From NCBI RefSeq assembly GCF_026420845.1, contig NZ_JAOWCB010000015.1:62001-126000 (forward strand): 64,000 nt of DNA, read 5' to 3'. This stretch comes from Streptomyces sp. PR69 (lineage in GTDB: Bacteria; Actinomycetota; Actinomycetes; Streptomycetales; Streptomycetaceae). Each line of letters begins with the position of its first letter. Positions within the stretch are counted from its first letter, which is position 1. The position numbers and the translations under genes were made by a program. Under the pieces are notes generated by a model, which saw only the letters and a program-made list of their open reading frames with translations, made no database searches and was not told the DNA's origin. Below, piece after piece: positions 24,827 to 34,063 of this stretch.

Positions 24827-25258
24827 CTAATCGATCACGTGGGGAAAGCTCCGGCTGGCCCGGAAGTAGTAGTTGGCGGTCAACTCCATACGCCCGTGCG
24901 CGTCCTGGCCGATCCACGCCTGGCTGTTCCGCCACGACAGAGCGACGTGGATGCCACGGAGCACGTAGTGCTGTCGGCCGTGGAGCAGGTCGAAAAGGCT
25001 GTCCGCCAGGCCGTCGACCTGGCGCAGGTCGAGGCCGGCGCGCATGCGGGCCTGGACGCCGGTGACCGTGTCGGTGTGCTCGGTGTCATCGACCGGGTAG
25101 GCGTTGAGAGCGATGACACGGTCGGGCTCGGGAGGCATGCGGCCCAGGACGATCGCAGTCGCACCATCGGGCAGCGCATCGTCGGGCCGGTACAGACCGA
25201 GGGCCCCGCCGTCCATCAGCTCCGCGAGGCCCTCCAGGAGGTCGGTGGTGTAGCTCAT
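24827..25258 (-). CDS. tail terminator / minor capsid protein
   Basis: 143 residues starting SYTTDLLEGLAELMDGGALG, then ATAIVLGRMPPEPDRVIALN and DTVTGVQARMRAGLDLRQVD. This matches the minor-capsid (tail terminator) family that lies just before the tail tube gene in many actinophages. It probably caps the tail tube and joins it to the head. It overlaps the previous gene by four bases. Confidence 0.8.
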   Translation of the reverse strand: MSYTTDLLEGLAELMDGGALGLYRPDDALPDGATAIVLGRMPPEPDRVIALNAYPVDDTEHTDTVTGVQARMRAGLDLRQVDGLADSLFDLLHGRQHYVLRGIHVALSWRNSQAWIGQDAHGRMELTANYYFRASRSFPHVID

Positions 25259-25602
25259 CGCATCGCCCGCCTCAGCTGCGCGGCGAGGATCGCGGCAATA
25301 CGGGTGCGGGCGGCGTTCAGCGGCTCTTCGAGGTACTTGGCCTGCCGACCAGGTGCGTGCCGGAAGTCCAGCCGCTCGTGTTGGACCACGGCGTACGGGG
25401 TGTCATACGAGACCGCGGCCGCCATGGCCGCCTCATCCACGCTGACCGCGCCCGAGCGGGCGAGCGCGGCCTCGTCGATCGGCACGACTGCCTGCGACTC
25501 ACCCAGCACGTGCTCGCCCGACAGGAAGAGTCCGTGCGCAGCGGCCGCGCGCAGCTCCCTCTCGACCTGCGGGCCGTTGAAGCGGAGCTGGTAGCGCGGC
25601 AC
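25255..25602 (-). CDS. tail completion / HK97 gp10-like protein
   Basis: 115 residues: RYQLRFNGPQVERELRAAAA, then IDEAALARSGAVSVDEAAMA and YDTPYAVVQHERLDFRHAPG with RQAKYLEEPLNAARTRIAAI. The pattern (proposed helix, then PYAVVQHE, then KYLE) is that of minor capsid/gp10-like proteins that finish the head-tail joint. Position in the head-to-tail block agrees. Confidence 0.8.
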   Translation of the reverse strand: MPRYQLRFNGPQVERELRAAAAHGLFLSGEHVLGESQAVVPIDEAALARSGAVSVDEAAMAAAVSYDTPYAVVQHERLDFRHAPGRQAKYLEEPLNAARTRIAAILAAQLRRAMR

Positions 25603-25614
25603 AGTGAACTCCCC

Positions 25615-25932
25615 CTATTCGAGTTGGATCTCCACGTGGTCGGGCGTGCCGAGGCCTCCGCCGTACCGGTCATTGGTCTGGATGACCTTCGTCGTGCGGC
25701 CGCCTGGCAGCGTCACGCGAGACAACGGCGGCGCTGTCGTGCCTGGCAGGCAATAGGCGGTTGAGGTTGAGGTGACCTCGTCGCCGCCAGGGCTGCGCAC
25801 GGTTCGGGTCTGCTCATCGAGGAAGCACCGAACGTCGGCGGGCGCGCCGTACAGGGGGCCGGTGCTGGAGCTCCCGAGGTACGGCTCGATGGCGATGCGG
25901 TGCTGCAGATACCGCGCAGGGATGCGGCCCAT
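25615..25932 (-). CDS. head-tail stopper-like protein
   Basis: 105 residues beginning MGRIPARYLQHRIAIEPYLG and containing VRCFLDEQTRTVRSPGGDEV, then CLPGTTAPPLSRVTLPGGRT. Small beta-rich proteins like this follow the connector in actinophages and are annotated as head closure or stopper proteins. Its ATG overlaps the TAA of the connector gene (TAATG). Confidence 0.75.
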   Translation of the reverse strand: MGRIPARYLQHRIAIEPYLGSSSTGPLYGAPADVRCFLDEQTRTVRSPGGDEVTSTSTAYCLPGTTAPPLSRVTLPGGRTTKVIQTNDRYGGGLGTPDHVEIQLE

Positions 25933-26597
25933 TAGTAGACCCCCGACACCTGCATGCGGAACACGTCTCCAGGCAGGCCGTCGAGGGCGCGGACCAGCTT
26001 CGGCGCGTAGTACGACGGTCCCGGCCGGTTCGCTCCGCCACCGTACTGGAGGCTCACAGAGCCGATCGTCACGCCCTGGAGAGGCCCGGAAATGTCGGTC
26101 TCCTCGCCGGCCTCCTGCCAGAACTCGACCTGGGCACACACGGCGTTGCGGAACGCTGCGGCGACCAGCGGGTCAGTGGGCAGGCCGTTCTCGTCGACGT
26201 CATAGACGGCGACCTTGAGAAAATCGGCGTCCAGGAGCTCGCTGGCACGCAGAAGGAGCCGGGCGGCGTTGGTCGGCGGCGCTGCTCCGAGGTACTCGGC
26301 GAGCTGCGTCGTCGTCGCATACACCCGCCCGTCTTCAACGACCGAGGGCGTGGGCGCCACAGACTCCAGCTGGTGCTCGACGCCGGCCCCAGTGCCGGTC
26401 ACCGTCCAGGAGAGTCGCCAGACTCCAGCCAGTGTGAGGGGCACCTGGGCGGTCCAGGTCTGGCCGCCATCGATGGTGGAAGTGGCCGGATTGGTGGCGG
26501 TCTGGTCTGGCGCGGTGACCGTGAGCGTCGCCGCTGTGGTGCCGTCGAACGGCTCGACGACCAGCGTGGCCGTAAGGGTGTCTCCCACATCGGACAT
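25932..26597 (-). CDS. head-tail connector (adaptor) protein
   Basis: 221 residues. The C-terminal 130 residues (TTQLAEYLGAAPPTNAARLL, then LRASELLDADFLKVAVYDVD and AVCAQVEFWQEAGEETDISG) form the helical adaptor fold of gp6-type head-tail connectors. The first 90 residues are an extra beta domain (LTATLVVEPFDGTTAATLTV), probably an immunoglobulin-like decoration. ATG selected by GGGGAG six bases upstream. Confidence 0.8.
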   Translation of the reverse strand: MSDVGDTLTATLVVEPFDGTTAATLTVTAPDQTATNPATSTIDGGQTWTAQVPLTLAGVWRLSWTVTGTGAGVEHQLESVAPTPSVVEDGRVYATTTQLAEYLGAAPPTNAARLLLRASELLDADFLKVAVYDVDENGLPTDPLVAAAFRNAVCAQVEFWQEAGEETDISGPLQGVTIGSVSLQYGGGANRPGPSYYAPKLVRALDGLPGDVFRMQVSGVY

Positions 26598-26681
26598 GAC
26601 GTCTCCCCTCATGCCGCGGCGGGTTGCTGAACATGGACGAGGGAGACCCGGAGTGGGCCTCCCTCGCTGAAAAGGTGGGTG
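26598..26681. other. short gap with hairpin inside the late operon
   Basis: CGAGGGAGG and TCTCCCTCG-like arms around 26638-26668 form a hairpin between two head genes. With no T tract it is more likely an attenuator or RNA-processing stem than a full terminator. Confidence 0.35.
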
Positions 26682-27191
26682 CTAGGCGGACGCGCCGATG
26701 ACGAGGATGTCGTAGTCGACTGAGGTGCCCGCGCCGGAGTTGGCCACCTGAAGCAGGTCCCCCGTACCGGCGGTGACCGCATACGCCGTTGCGTCGGCAT
26801 CCCCCGCGAGGAAGCCGCACGCCGCGCCCGGCCGCAGGGTGAGCGTGCCGGTGGCGTTCAAGAGCGAGGCCCACGGATTCGTCGCGTCCGCGCCGATCAC
26901 GACGTCGTTGGCGTTGCTCTCAGCAGCGGCAATGAAGAGCCCCTTGATCCGGGCGAACGTGACCGTCGCTCCGAACGCGTCCAGCAGGACGCCCGCCAGG
27001 TCGAGGTCCTCCGAGCCGGACGCTGCGATCGTGCGGCGGTCAGACCACACCAGGTCGGCCTGCCCGGCTCCGGTGCCGGAGCCGAGCTGCACGGACCTCT
27101 GCAGCCGGACGGGTGCCTTGCCTGATCCGAGGTCCAGGGCGTTGCTCTGCTCGGCGAACGCGGCGAGCGCCAGTGTGCTGGTCAGCGACAT
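26682..27191 (-). CDS. phage structural protein, decoration or head-fibre type
   Basis: 169 residues, beta-rich and low in charge: LQRSVQLGSGTGAGQADLVW, then GSEDLDLAGVLLDAFGATVT, ANDVVIGADATNPWASLLNA and LRPGAACGFLAGDADATAYA. This resembles small virion proteins encoded between coat and connector. No enzymatic motif. Its start overlaps the previous stop (TGATG). Confidence 0.6.
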   Translation of the reverse strand: MSLTSTLALAAFAEQSNALDLGSGKAPVRLQRSVQLGSGTGAGQADLVWSDRRTIAASGSEDLDLAGVLLDAFGATVTFARIKGLFIAAAESNANDVVIGADATNPWASLLNATGTLTLRPGAACGFLAGDADATAYAVTAGTGDLLQVANSGAGTSVDYDILVIGASA

Positions 27192-27523
27192 CAGCTATCG
27201 CCTCCGTACGTGTCGATGAGCTGCTCCTTGGTGAGGCCGTCGATCTCGGACTCCTCTGCGGAGTCCTTCGCCAGGGCGCGCGCGTAGGCGACCCAGTCGG
27301 CCTTGGCAGCCGAACGCGCCGGGCGCAGCCGCCTCGCGTCCTCAAGGAACGCGTCCTGAGGCAGCTCGGGCAGGGCCTCACCTACCTGCGCTTCCTGCTC
27401 CGGAATCACTCGGGATTCCTCCGGGTTGTCGAGCAGCGCCCAGTTCGGCAGCATGTCCAGCCGCGGCGACCGGTGCTCGTACTCCACCTGATCACCAGTG
27501 TTGCTGTTGCGGTAGACAAACAT
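27191..27523 (-). CDS. small phage protein with C-terminal HeH/Rho-N-like motif
   Basis: 110 residues. The N-terminus (MFVYRNSNTGDQVEYEHRSP) is a short beta motif common in coat-adjacent actinophage proteins. The C-terminal EIDGLTKEQLIDTYGGDS resembles the helix-extended-helix/Rho-N-like segment. Role unknown; neighbours indicate head morphogenesis. Confidence 0.65.
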   Translation of the reverse strand: MFVYRNSNTGDQVEYEHRSPRLDMLPNWALLDNPEESRVIPEQEAQVGEALPELPQDAFLEDARRLRPARSAAKADWVAYARALAKDSAEESEIDGLTKEQLIDTYGGDS

Positions 27524-27535
27524 CCACGCCTCCGA

Positions 27536-27889
27536 TCAGGCCACGTCGTAGACGTCGGCATCGACCGCGATGTCCGCCTGGATGACGACGAGCGTGGCGT
27601 CGCCGCTCGCCACCTCCAGGGAGAGGATGTCGCCAGCCGCCATGTCTCCAGCCCCGCTGGCCGGGGTGCCGCTGGTGAAGGTGGCGTCGCCCGCGGTGAG
27701 GTCCGCGGCGAGGACGTCGGTGCTGCCGATCTGGGCATTGACTGCCGCTGCAGCGCCCCCGGTGCGATAGCCGCGCAGCGCGACAACCTTGCACGCCACA
27801 GGGGCACGCCAGACGACGTGCGCCGCGGAGGCGACCGGGGCACCAGTCAGCCGGATGGACTCGGTGATCATGCGGCGCTGATACGCCAT
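27536..27889 (-). CDS. phage structural protein, possible capsid decoration
   Basis: 117 residues, mostly beta: ITESIRLTGAPVASAAHVVW, then VACKVVALRGYRTGGAAAAV and GDILSLEVASGDATLVVIQA. It follows the coat gene, the usual place for a decoration protein in P22-coat actinophages. Inference from position and composition. Confidence 0.6.
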   Translation of the reverse strand: MAYQRRMITESIRLTGAPVASAAHVVWRAPVACKVVALRGYRTGGAAAAVNAQIGSTDVLAADLTAGDATFTSGTPASGAGDMAAGDILSLEVASGDATLVVIQADIAVDADVYDVA

Positions 27890-27968
27890 GAGTTACTCCT
27901 GCCAGGAGGGGACGGGCTGTGGGCGACGCGACCGCCGTCGCCCAGATGGAGCGCGGCGGTGCGCGCGT

Positions 27969-28883
27969 TTACGGGACGTCGGCACCCTTGATCAGGCAGG
28001 CCCGGTTGGCGTCCAGCGTCTTCACGCCGTACAGGCAGTCCACGGACACGACGTCCTGCTTCTTGTCCATGTCGTAGCCGTAGATCACCCGCAGGCCGAA
28101 GCCCTTGTAGTTCGCGATCGCCGCGTTCGGGTTGCCCCGGGGAAGCTGGAGCGGTCGGAAGGCGAGCGCGAAGGCGGTGCGGTGGAAGGCGACACCAACC
28201 TCCGTGGTGGAGTTGCCGGAGGTCTGCGCGGGCTTGGCAATGTTCTGCGTCATGTACGGGTCGAATCCGAACGTGCGCCTGCCGAGGTTGGCCTCCTGCA
28301 GGCCCTCGGTGTTGCCTCGCTTGTCGGCCTCGTGGAACAGGGGGTCTGCCAGCCACTTGGAGGAGATCGTCGGGCCGACGGCGACGCGGCGCTCCGTCAT
28401 CGGCACACTCTGCTTGTCGAGCTCCCTGCCCGCCTCGATGAGGGAGCGCGGGTTGTCCCAGGTGTACTCGTTCTCCCCCGCGACCTGACCGACCTCCTGG
28501 GTGATGTCGTTGCGCAGGGCGAGCAGGTCGCGGTCGATCTTCTGAGAGACCGCTTCCATGGCCGGGGTGAGGAGCTGCTCGTCGAAGTCCTCGATCTTCA
28601 GGGTGAGGTCCTCTGCGGTGACCGCGAAGGAGACGTCGGCGAAGTGGTTGAGCTTCACGTCCACGCCGGTCTCGACGGCGTCCTGAACGGTGATGCCCTG
28701 GCTGCGGTCGTACTCCTCGGCCGTGAACACGGCCGGCTTGCGGATGGTGACCGTGTCGCCGACGTGGCGGGCGAACTCCGGCTCGTAGTCACGGTGCACG
28801 AGCGCCGCCATGACGGTCGTCTCGTACAGGTTGGCCAGCGCCTGCTGTGCGATCGCCTGCGGGGTGAGGAGCGTGTTCGGCAT
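27969..28883 (-). CDS. major capsid protein (P22 coat-like)
   Basis: 304 residues. MPNTLLTPQAIAQQALANLY, then YEPEFARHVGDTVTIRKPAV and VTAEDLTLKIEDFDEQLLTP match the P22-type coat family that is widespread in actinobacterial siphoviruses; the end has GFGLRVIYGYDMDKKQDVVS. It forms the icosahedral shell. It follows the scaffold gene, as expected. Confidence 0.9.
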   Translation of the reverse strand: MPNTLLTPQAIAQQALANLYETTVMAALVHRDYEPEFARHVGDTVTIRKPAVFTAEEYDRSQGITVQDAVETGVDVKLNHFADVSFAVTAEDLTLKIEDFDEQLLTPAMEAVSQKIDRDLLALRNDITQEVGQVAGENEYTWDNPRSLIEAGRELDKQSVPMTERRVAVGPTISSKWLADPLFHEADKRGNTEGLQEANLGRRTFGFDPYMTQNIAKPAQTSGNSTTEVGVAFHRTAFALAFRPLQLPRGNPNAAIANYKGFGLRVIYGYDMDKKQDVVSVDCLYGVKTLDANRACLIKGADVP

Positions 28884-28897
28884 GGGGGCCTTTCTTT

Positions 28898-29695
28898 CTA
28901 TCCGGCGCGGCGCTTTCGGCGCTCGGCGCGGATGTCATCGATGCTCTTGGGGCCGGTTCGACCGCCGTCTCCGGACCCGCCGGAGAAGTCGCCGGAAGAG
29001 CGCGCGGGCGCGGTCGCGGCTTTGAGCTTGGGGTTGTCGGTCACCGCCTGCTTGATCGCAGCGTTGACGGCCTTCGCGAATCCCTCGTCGCCGGGGTCGA
29101 GATCCTTGATGGACCGCAGGAAGGCGCGGCTGTCGGTGAGGGCGTCAGGGTCCGCGCCGTGCTTCGACGCTCCCCGGTAGACGGCCAGCTCGATCGCGGT
29201 CTCGCGGTGAGCCGCGGTCGCGGATTCGATCTGTGCCTTCAGCGCGGCCGGGTCCGGCGGCGTGTCCTTGTCGTCCTTGATCAGCCCGAGAGCCTTGCCG
29301 AGCTCCTGCACCAGGCTGGCCTTGGCTTCGTCGGCAGCCTGCTTCTTCGCCTCGGTCCGGGCCTTCGCCGACTCGGCGTTGGCGGACTTCAGCTGCTTCT
29401 CCAGGCGGGCGATCGTCGCGGCCGGGTCGCCGTCTGCGGGCTTCCGGGCCGGAGGCTTCGGCTTGGGCCTGTCGTCCTTCGCCGCATCGTCCGCTTCGTC
29501 CTGGCCGCCGTCGTCGCCTTCGGCTCCAGCGTCGTCGCCCTGGCTGTCGGCGCCGTCATCGCTGTCGCCGGCGTTGGAGTCGGAGCCGTCTCCGTCCCCG
29601 CCGTCGGCGTACAGGAACGGGGCGAAAGGGCCGTGTCCGTACGGGTGCGTCCAGCCGGTCCGGCCGGTGTGGCGTGCGAGGGTTCGCTTGTGCAT
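28898..29695 (-). CDS. scaffolding protein
   Basis: 265 residues with an Asp/Gly-rich acidic region (about 25-75), a helical coiled coil (IARLEKQLKSANAESAKART, about 95-130) and a C-terminal basic tail (IDDIRAERRKRRAG). This is the composition of siphovirus scaffolds, which line the procapsid interior and bind coat through the basic C-terminus. The ATG is selected by AGGAG seven bases before it. Confidence 0.85.
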   Translation of the reverse strand: MHKRTLARHTGRTGWTHPYGHGPFAPFLYADGGDGDGSDSNAGDSDDGADSQGDDAGAEGDDGGQDEADDAAKDDRPKPKPPARKPADGDPAATIARLEKQLKSANAESAKARTEAKKQAADEAKASLVQELGKALGLIKDDKDTPPDPAALKAQIESATAAHRETAIELAVYRGASKHGADPDALTDSRAFLRSIKDLDPGDEGFAKAVNAAIKQAVTDNPKLKAATAPARSSGDFSGGSGDGGRTGPKSIDDIRAERRKRRAG

Positions 29696-29810
29696 GCGTG
29701 CACTCCTGGTGCTCGTCGGGGATGGCCGACTCCTGGCCGGCCGCTGGGTGGCTCCGCGCCTGGCGGGGCACTTCCCGGCCCGTACCTTGGCGGGCCGAAG
29801 CATGTGGGGG

Positions 29811-30926
29811 TCAGCGCGCCGCGGCGAGCTGCTCACGGTGCGGTTTACGCGGCAGATCGGTATCGGCGACGAGTTGCCGGATCCGCCCCTGGTACGCGCG
29901 CACGCGAGCGCGGGCGGCCTTCGCCGTCTGCTCGTCGAAAGCGGCCGCTGCGCGGCGCTTCCAGCGGCGGACCTGCCGCTCCAGGTAGCGCTGCTGCTGT
30001 GACTGCTCGTAGCTCGCCCGTGCGGGAATGGGATCCGGACGACGGGTGATGCCGGGCAGGTAAGCGGAGACGCTGTGCCTGCAGTTGGGGTGTAGAAGCC
30101 CCGCCGACCGCGCCTCAGGCAGCGAGCCGGCGACCCGCACGGTCACGCTCCGGCCGTCGTCGGTCGCATGTTCCAGCCGTAGAGTGCGCCTCCCGGCCGG
30201 GCCTGTGCGGGTGAGGACATTGCCCTCCCAGGGACGGCACAGGGGGCACTCCTCCGGGCCGGAGGACACCAGCACGAGGTCGATCCCAGCCGCGCCGAGC
30301 CGGTCGGTGTGGGCTTCGACTGCCGCCCGTCCAACAGCGCTGCGGGTCGCCATCTCGACGTACGAGCGCATCTCCCACGATCGGCCGCTCCGGTCGATGA
30401 AGCCGCTGATGCCCTTGTTGGCGAAGGCGTCGAGCGCCGTCTGGGCGGCTCGGCGCCGGGTCTGCGCGCCGAGCAGTGGGGCGGAGGCGGAGTGCGCGAT
30501 CACGTCGCGGTAGACGTCCATGGTCTGGCGCAGGATGCGCAGGTGGACGGGGCCGGTCTCGGAGATGAGTGCGGAGGCGAGCCGGTCCACTGCCGGCGCG
30601 ATCGGCAGGGCAGCGGCGGCCGCTGCCGCCTGCCCAGCCGCTACGGCTCCCAGCTCGGCCACGGCAGCCTGCTGTCCGCGCTCGTACGCCTCCGTGAGCG
30701 CCTGCCGGACCGCTCCGGCTGCCTCGGAAGCAAGCGCGTCGATGACGGCCTGGATGCCGCTCTGGAGGTCGCCGAGCGCGGCCAACTTCCGCTCCACCCA
30801 GGCGGGGCTGTCGATTCCCTCAGCCAGCGCGCGGCGGATGCGCTCGATCAGCACGGCCTCCGCGGCCTCGTAGAGGTCCGCGACGGCGGCCGCCAGATCC
30901 TCGGCGAGCGCAGGCGACACAGGCAT
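29811..30926 (-). CDS. phage minor head protein (MuF-like)
   Basis: 371 residues. The first half is helical and Ala-rich. The second half carries a Cys/His motif (SSGPEECPLCRPWEGNVLTR with CPLC, then GLLHPNCRHSVSAYLPG), the diagnostic signature of the phage minor capsid/MuF-type head morphogenesis domain. A GTG nine bases upstream is possible; the ATG is preferred from spacing to GGGGG. It follows the portal, consistent with a role in portal attachment or DNA injection. Confidence 0.85.
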   Translation of the reverse strand: MPVSPALAEDLAAAVADLYEAAEAVLIERIRRALAEGIDSPAWVERKLAALGDLQSGIQAVIDALASEAAGAVRQALTEAYERGQQAAVAELGAVAAGQAAAAAAALPIAPAVDRLASALISETGPVHLRILRQTMDVYRDVIAHSASAPLLGAQTRRRAAQTALDAFANKGISGFIDRSGRSWEMRSYVEMATRSAVGRAAVEAHTDRLGAAGIDLVLVSSGPEECPLCRPWEGNVLTRTGPAGRRTLRLEHATDDGRSVTVRVAGSLPEARSAGLLHPNCRHSVSAYLPGITRRPDPIPARASYEQSQQQRYLERQVRRWKRRAAAAFDEQTAKAARARVRAYQGRIRQLVADTDLPRKPHREQLAAAR

Positions 30927-30938
30927 CCACACCACCCC

Positions 30939-32450
30939 CTACGGCAGTGCGCCAGCCTGCATCGGGTCCTCGACCGCCATGCCGTTCTCCTGCTGGATGC
31001 GGCCTACCTCGGCATGCACCATCGTCTCGTCCCATTCCGGGTGGGCCATGCGCACGAGGGTCTCGGTCGAGGCAGCCTGGGCGCGACGGAGCACGTCCGC
31101 AGTGTTCGCCAGCGACAGAGGGTCTTCCTGGACACTGTCCTCGAACTCGACATTCGGCCGCTGCGGCTGCACTTCACGGCCGAAGACGCTGCGGTCGACG
31201 GCGAGCAGCGCCTCGACAGCGTGAGCCAGGGCCGGCCGGACACGCAGGATCTTCCGCCCGCGCGTGGTCATGCTGCGGCGCTCTTTCGAGTTGACCTCGG
31301 TGGCCGTGACGGCGACGTCGCCGCCGATGCCGAAGGTCTGCCCGCTGTATCCGGCGCTTCGGAGGATCTGGTTCACCAGGTCCTCAGCCGTCTCACGGTG
31401 TTCCCGCACTCGGATCTCGAACTGCGCGACATCCAGCGACAGCTGGTCGCCGCGGGCGAGTGCGTTGATCCCCGCGAAGGCCTCCTGGTCAGGGTTCCAG
31501 CTGGCTCCCTTGCCTGGGCCGTTGCCTTGCAGATAGGCGTCCGGGACGAGGATGCGGCCTTTGCCCAGGCGGATGTCGCGCATCCAGCTGGCGTAGGTCT
31601 CGTCGAGGGAGTCCATGAGTGGCTCGACGCCGTCGAGGTCGGAGCGCCCCCAGTCTTTGAGGGCCCGGTTGCGGCGCCAGCGGCGCGAGACGTCGTTCTG
31701 GACGTACGACACGTCGATCTTGTCGTACTCGGTAAGGATGCGGCCCTCGTCGTCCACGGATGGTGCGAAGCCTTCGGTGTCGGGGTGATCCTGCAGCGGC
31801 ACCGGGCGGCCGAGCTTGTGCTTCGTCCCCTGGTAGAGGCCGTGCTGAATCATCCCAGGTTCATGGCGCTCCAGGTGCCGCCACACCTGGCCGTCGTCCT
31901 CGTGCACCACCCGCCAGAAGACGACGGAGGCCAGGCGGCCCCACCGGAAGACTGGGACGGCCGCATCGGCGTGTACGGCGTCGAGCCACGGCGCGTCGGC
32001 TACCTCGACGTCATGGACAGGGCGCAGGTACGCGCCGCCCAGTGCCGCGCTCACCTCGGCCGCGGTCTGGAGCGTCGCCAGCATCCCATCGTCCACCAGC
32101 ACATCGAGCCGCTTCCGTGTCGCATCTCCGTCCACGGTGAACTTCGGAGGCTCCGAGAACAGCAGATTCGCGGAGCCTCCGCAGATGTCACCCGCGATCG
32201 GGACGTGCAGCTTGGTACGCCGCTCCCCAGGGGCCGTCGGTGTGCCCCACCACCAGCGCGCCAGTTTGCCGATGACACCGTCCGAGAACTGGATGGGCTT
32301 CGGGTCCGGGCCGATGCCGGAGCCGCCGCCGTAGAGCGTCTCCAGGCGGTCGGGGTCGCCCGCCCACCAGGTGTCCCAGACGTCCATGCGGTCGAGGGCG
32401 GGGGCGAGCTGCGGCGGGGGCCAAGTGAGGTCACCTTCGGGCAGAGGCAT
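30939..32450 (-). CDS. portal protein
   Basis: 503 residues. WDTWWAGDPDRLETLYGGGS, then RRTKLHVPIAGDICGGSANL and EVNSKERRSMTTRGRKILRV are typical of SPP1 gp6-like actinophage portals. It forms the dodecameric DNA entry ring and docks the terminase. The ATG is chosen because GGAGGTG lies five bases upstream; a longer frame to 32483 lacks that. Confidence 0.88.
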   Translation of the reverse strand: MPLPEGDLTWPPPQLAPALDRMDVWDTWWAGDPDRLETLYGGGSGIGPDPKPIQFSDGVIGKLARWWWGTPTAPGERRTKLHVPIAGDICGGSANLLFSEPPKFTVDGDATRKRLDVLVDDGMLATLQTAAEVSAALGGAYLRPVHDVEVADAPWLDAVHADAAVPVFRWGRLASVVFWRVVHEDDGQVWRHLERHEPGMIQHGLYQGTKHKLGRPVPLQDHPDTEGFAPSVDDEGRILTEYDKIDVSYVQNDVSRRWRRNRALKDWGRSDLDGVEPLMDSLDETYASWMRDIRLGKGRILVPDAYLQGNGPGKGASWNPDQEAFAGINALARGDQLSLDVAQFEIRVREHRETAEDLVNQILRSAGYSGQTFGIGGDVAVTATEVNSKERRSMTTRGRKILRVRPALAHAVEALLAVDRSVFGREVQPQRPNVEFEDSVQEDPLSLANTADVLRRAQAASTETLVRMAHPEWDETMVHAEVGRIQQENGMAVEDPMQAGALP

Positions 32451-32634
32451 CTGACACCTCCTGCTCGGGGTGCTCGACGGCATCGGCGACGGCGCGGAGT
32501 AGATCGGCGATGCGTGAGCGGTTGAACGTCACGGTGCCGTCGCCGGACATATCGAACTCCACCGTCCCAATCTCGATGGGGTCTCCGCCTCGGCCGAGCC
32601 GTATGAAGACCGGCAGATCCACCATCGCTGCCAT
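32431..32634 (-). CDS. small phage protein between terminase and portal
   Basis: 67 residues (FIRLGRGGDPIEIGTVEFDM, then FNRSRIADLLRAVADAVEHP). It overlaps the previous stop by one base (TGATG) and its 3' end lies within the 5' region of the portal reading frame, but before the chosen portal ATG by overlap of about 20 bp. Conserved context, unknown function. Confidence 0.65.
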   Translation of the reverse strand: MAAMVDLPVFIRLGRGGDPIEIGTVEFDMSGDGTVTFNRSRIADLLRAVADAVEHPEQEVSDASARR

Positions 32635-32789
32635 CAGAGACGCTCCTTCTCCATGAGCAGGTGCGCTACGGTCAGCCAGGAGCAGGCCAGTTCGTCGTAC
32701 CGCTCCATGAGCTTGATATTCGTCAGCTCCATCTCGGCTTTCTCCAGCAGCCGGGTCGCGTGCTCGACGGCCTGCTCTGCGGTGATCAC
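32634..32789 (-). CDS. small helical phage protein after terminase
   Basis: 51 residues, almost all helix: AEQAVEHATRLLEKAEMELT, then ELACSWLTVAHLLMEKERL. GTG start overlaps the terminase TGA (GTGA). Unknown function. Confidence 0.65.
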   Translation of the reverse strand: MITAEQAVEHATRLLEKAEMELTNIKLMERYDELACSWLTVAHLLMEKERL

Positions 32790-34063
32790 GCGGCGACCTC
32801 CAGGCGGGTCGGAATGTACGGCCGCCACAGCGACTCCGTGGTCCGCACTGCGTAGCGGAGTGCGTCACAGCTGTGGTCGTCCTCTTTGATGGGCTTGTCC
32901 TCGCCGGCCTCCGCCGCGGTGTCGTCCCAGGAATAGCCGGGCAGCTCGTCGATCAGTCCGGTCGCGGACACGTGGATGAGGAGGTCCCCTGTGCCGAGGA
33001 GCGTGGAGACAGTTCGGATTCCGTCCAGCACAGCGTTGTCGGCATACGTGACGCCAGTGACGCCGTCGCGGTGCAACTGCTCGATGAAGCTGCTCGCGGA
33101 GGGGTCGACGACCGTCCACTCCGGAGTCACCCCGACCTGGGCGGAGTGCGGGTGCCGGAGCTTCTCCAGCCAGGTGCGGCGCGCGCGGCTGTACTCGGCG
33201 TCCGTCATCTGGCGGCGCTGAAGCCGGGAGTCGTGCCGGTACTCGGAGACGACGTACAGGCGGTGGTCGGCGCCCAGGCCGAGCAGCACGTCGGCGAAGG
33301 GGTTCACGGTGCCGTAGTCGATGCCGTCGGCGAGCCAGCGCTCGATCCGCGGCAGGGTTTTGACGATGTGCGTCGTCGGGTCGAAGGCCTCGTAAACCGC
33401 GCCCTCGGACTGCACCCATGCGCCGAGGATGAAGCGCCGGTACCAGAGTCCGACGTATTCGGCTTTGAGCGCGGCGACGTACGCGGGGTCAAGGGACGGG
33501 TTGTCGTCGAGGTTGAAGTGCCACGACCTCAGGTCGAGTTCGCTGCCCCGGTCGATGAACTCCTTCTTCAGCCAGTGCCCAGGATTGTCGGGGTTCGTGG
33601 TTCCGAGGAGCCGTGCGTCCTTGACGGAGAGCCGGCCGAGGAGCTGCCGGAAAAAGTCCTTCGGCAGGAGGCTGACTTCGTCGCAGTAGACCAGGGCGAC
33701 GGTCGCCCCTCGGATCTTCGCCTCGGAGCGCCGGTCGTTCGCGCCGATCAGGTGCACGGTACGGCCCAGGATCGTCGCGGTTTTCGCTCCCGGGGTCCAG
33801 ACGACGAGGCGGGCGAGTGGACCGAACAGTCCGGGGTCGACGAGCGGCTCCATGATGTTCCGGCCGATGGTGTCGAGGGTCCGGCCGGTGATGAGGATGA
33901 GGCCGGCGCGCGGCGCGGTGGCGATGGCGGCGAGCAGCGCGATCAGGCTGGCGATCGTTTTGCCGGAGCGGATCGCGCCGTGCCAGATGTTAATGCGTGC
34001 CGTTGCCTCGACAATGCTTGTGATCTGCTTGTGGGAAAGAGGGAGGTCGACGTTCTGGAGCAT
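32786..34063 (-). CDS. terL: terminase large subunit
   Basis: 425 residues. ATPase domain with Walker A GAIRSGKT at 29-36 and Walker B VALVYCDE at 122-129; nuclease domain with DGIDYGTVNPFADVLLGLGA (first metal Asp) and DPSASSFIEQLHRDGV later. It packages concatemeric DNA into proheads and cuts it. The start ATG overlaps the TGA of the small subunit gene by one base. Confidence 0.93.
   Translation of the reverse strand: MLQNVDLPLSHKQITSIVEATARINIWHGAIRSGKTIASLIALLAAIATAPRAGLILITGRTLDTIGRNIMEPLVDPGLFGPLARLVVWTPGAKTATILGRTVHLIGANDRRSEAKIRGATVALVYCDEVSLLPKDFFRQLLGRLSVKDARLLGTTNPDNPGHWLKKEFIDRGSELDLRSWHFNLDDNPSLDPAYVAALKAEYVGLWYRRFILGAWVQSEGAVYEAFDPTTHIVKTLPRIERWLADGIDYGTVNPFADVLLGLGADHRLYVVSEYRHDSRLQRRQMTDAEYSRARRTWLEKLRHPHSAQVGVTPEWTVVDPSASSFIEQLHRDGVTGVTYADNAVLDGIRTVSTLLGTGDLLIHVSATGLIDELPGYSWDDTAAEAGEDKPIKEDDHSCDALRYAVRTTESLWRPYIPTRLEVAA

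Noticed and set aside
30309..32525. 738-codon plus-strand frame opposite portal and minor head genes
   Set aside because: Antisense to well-recognised structural genes, no domain seen.
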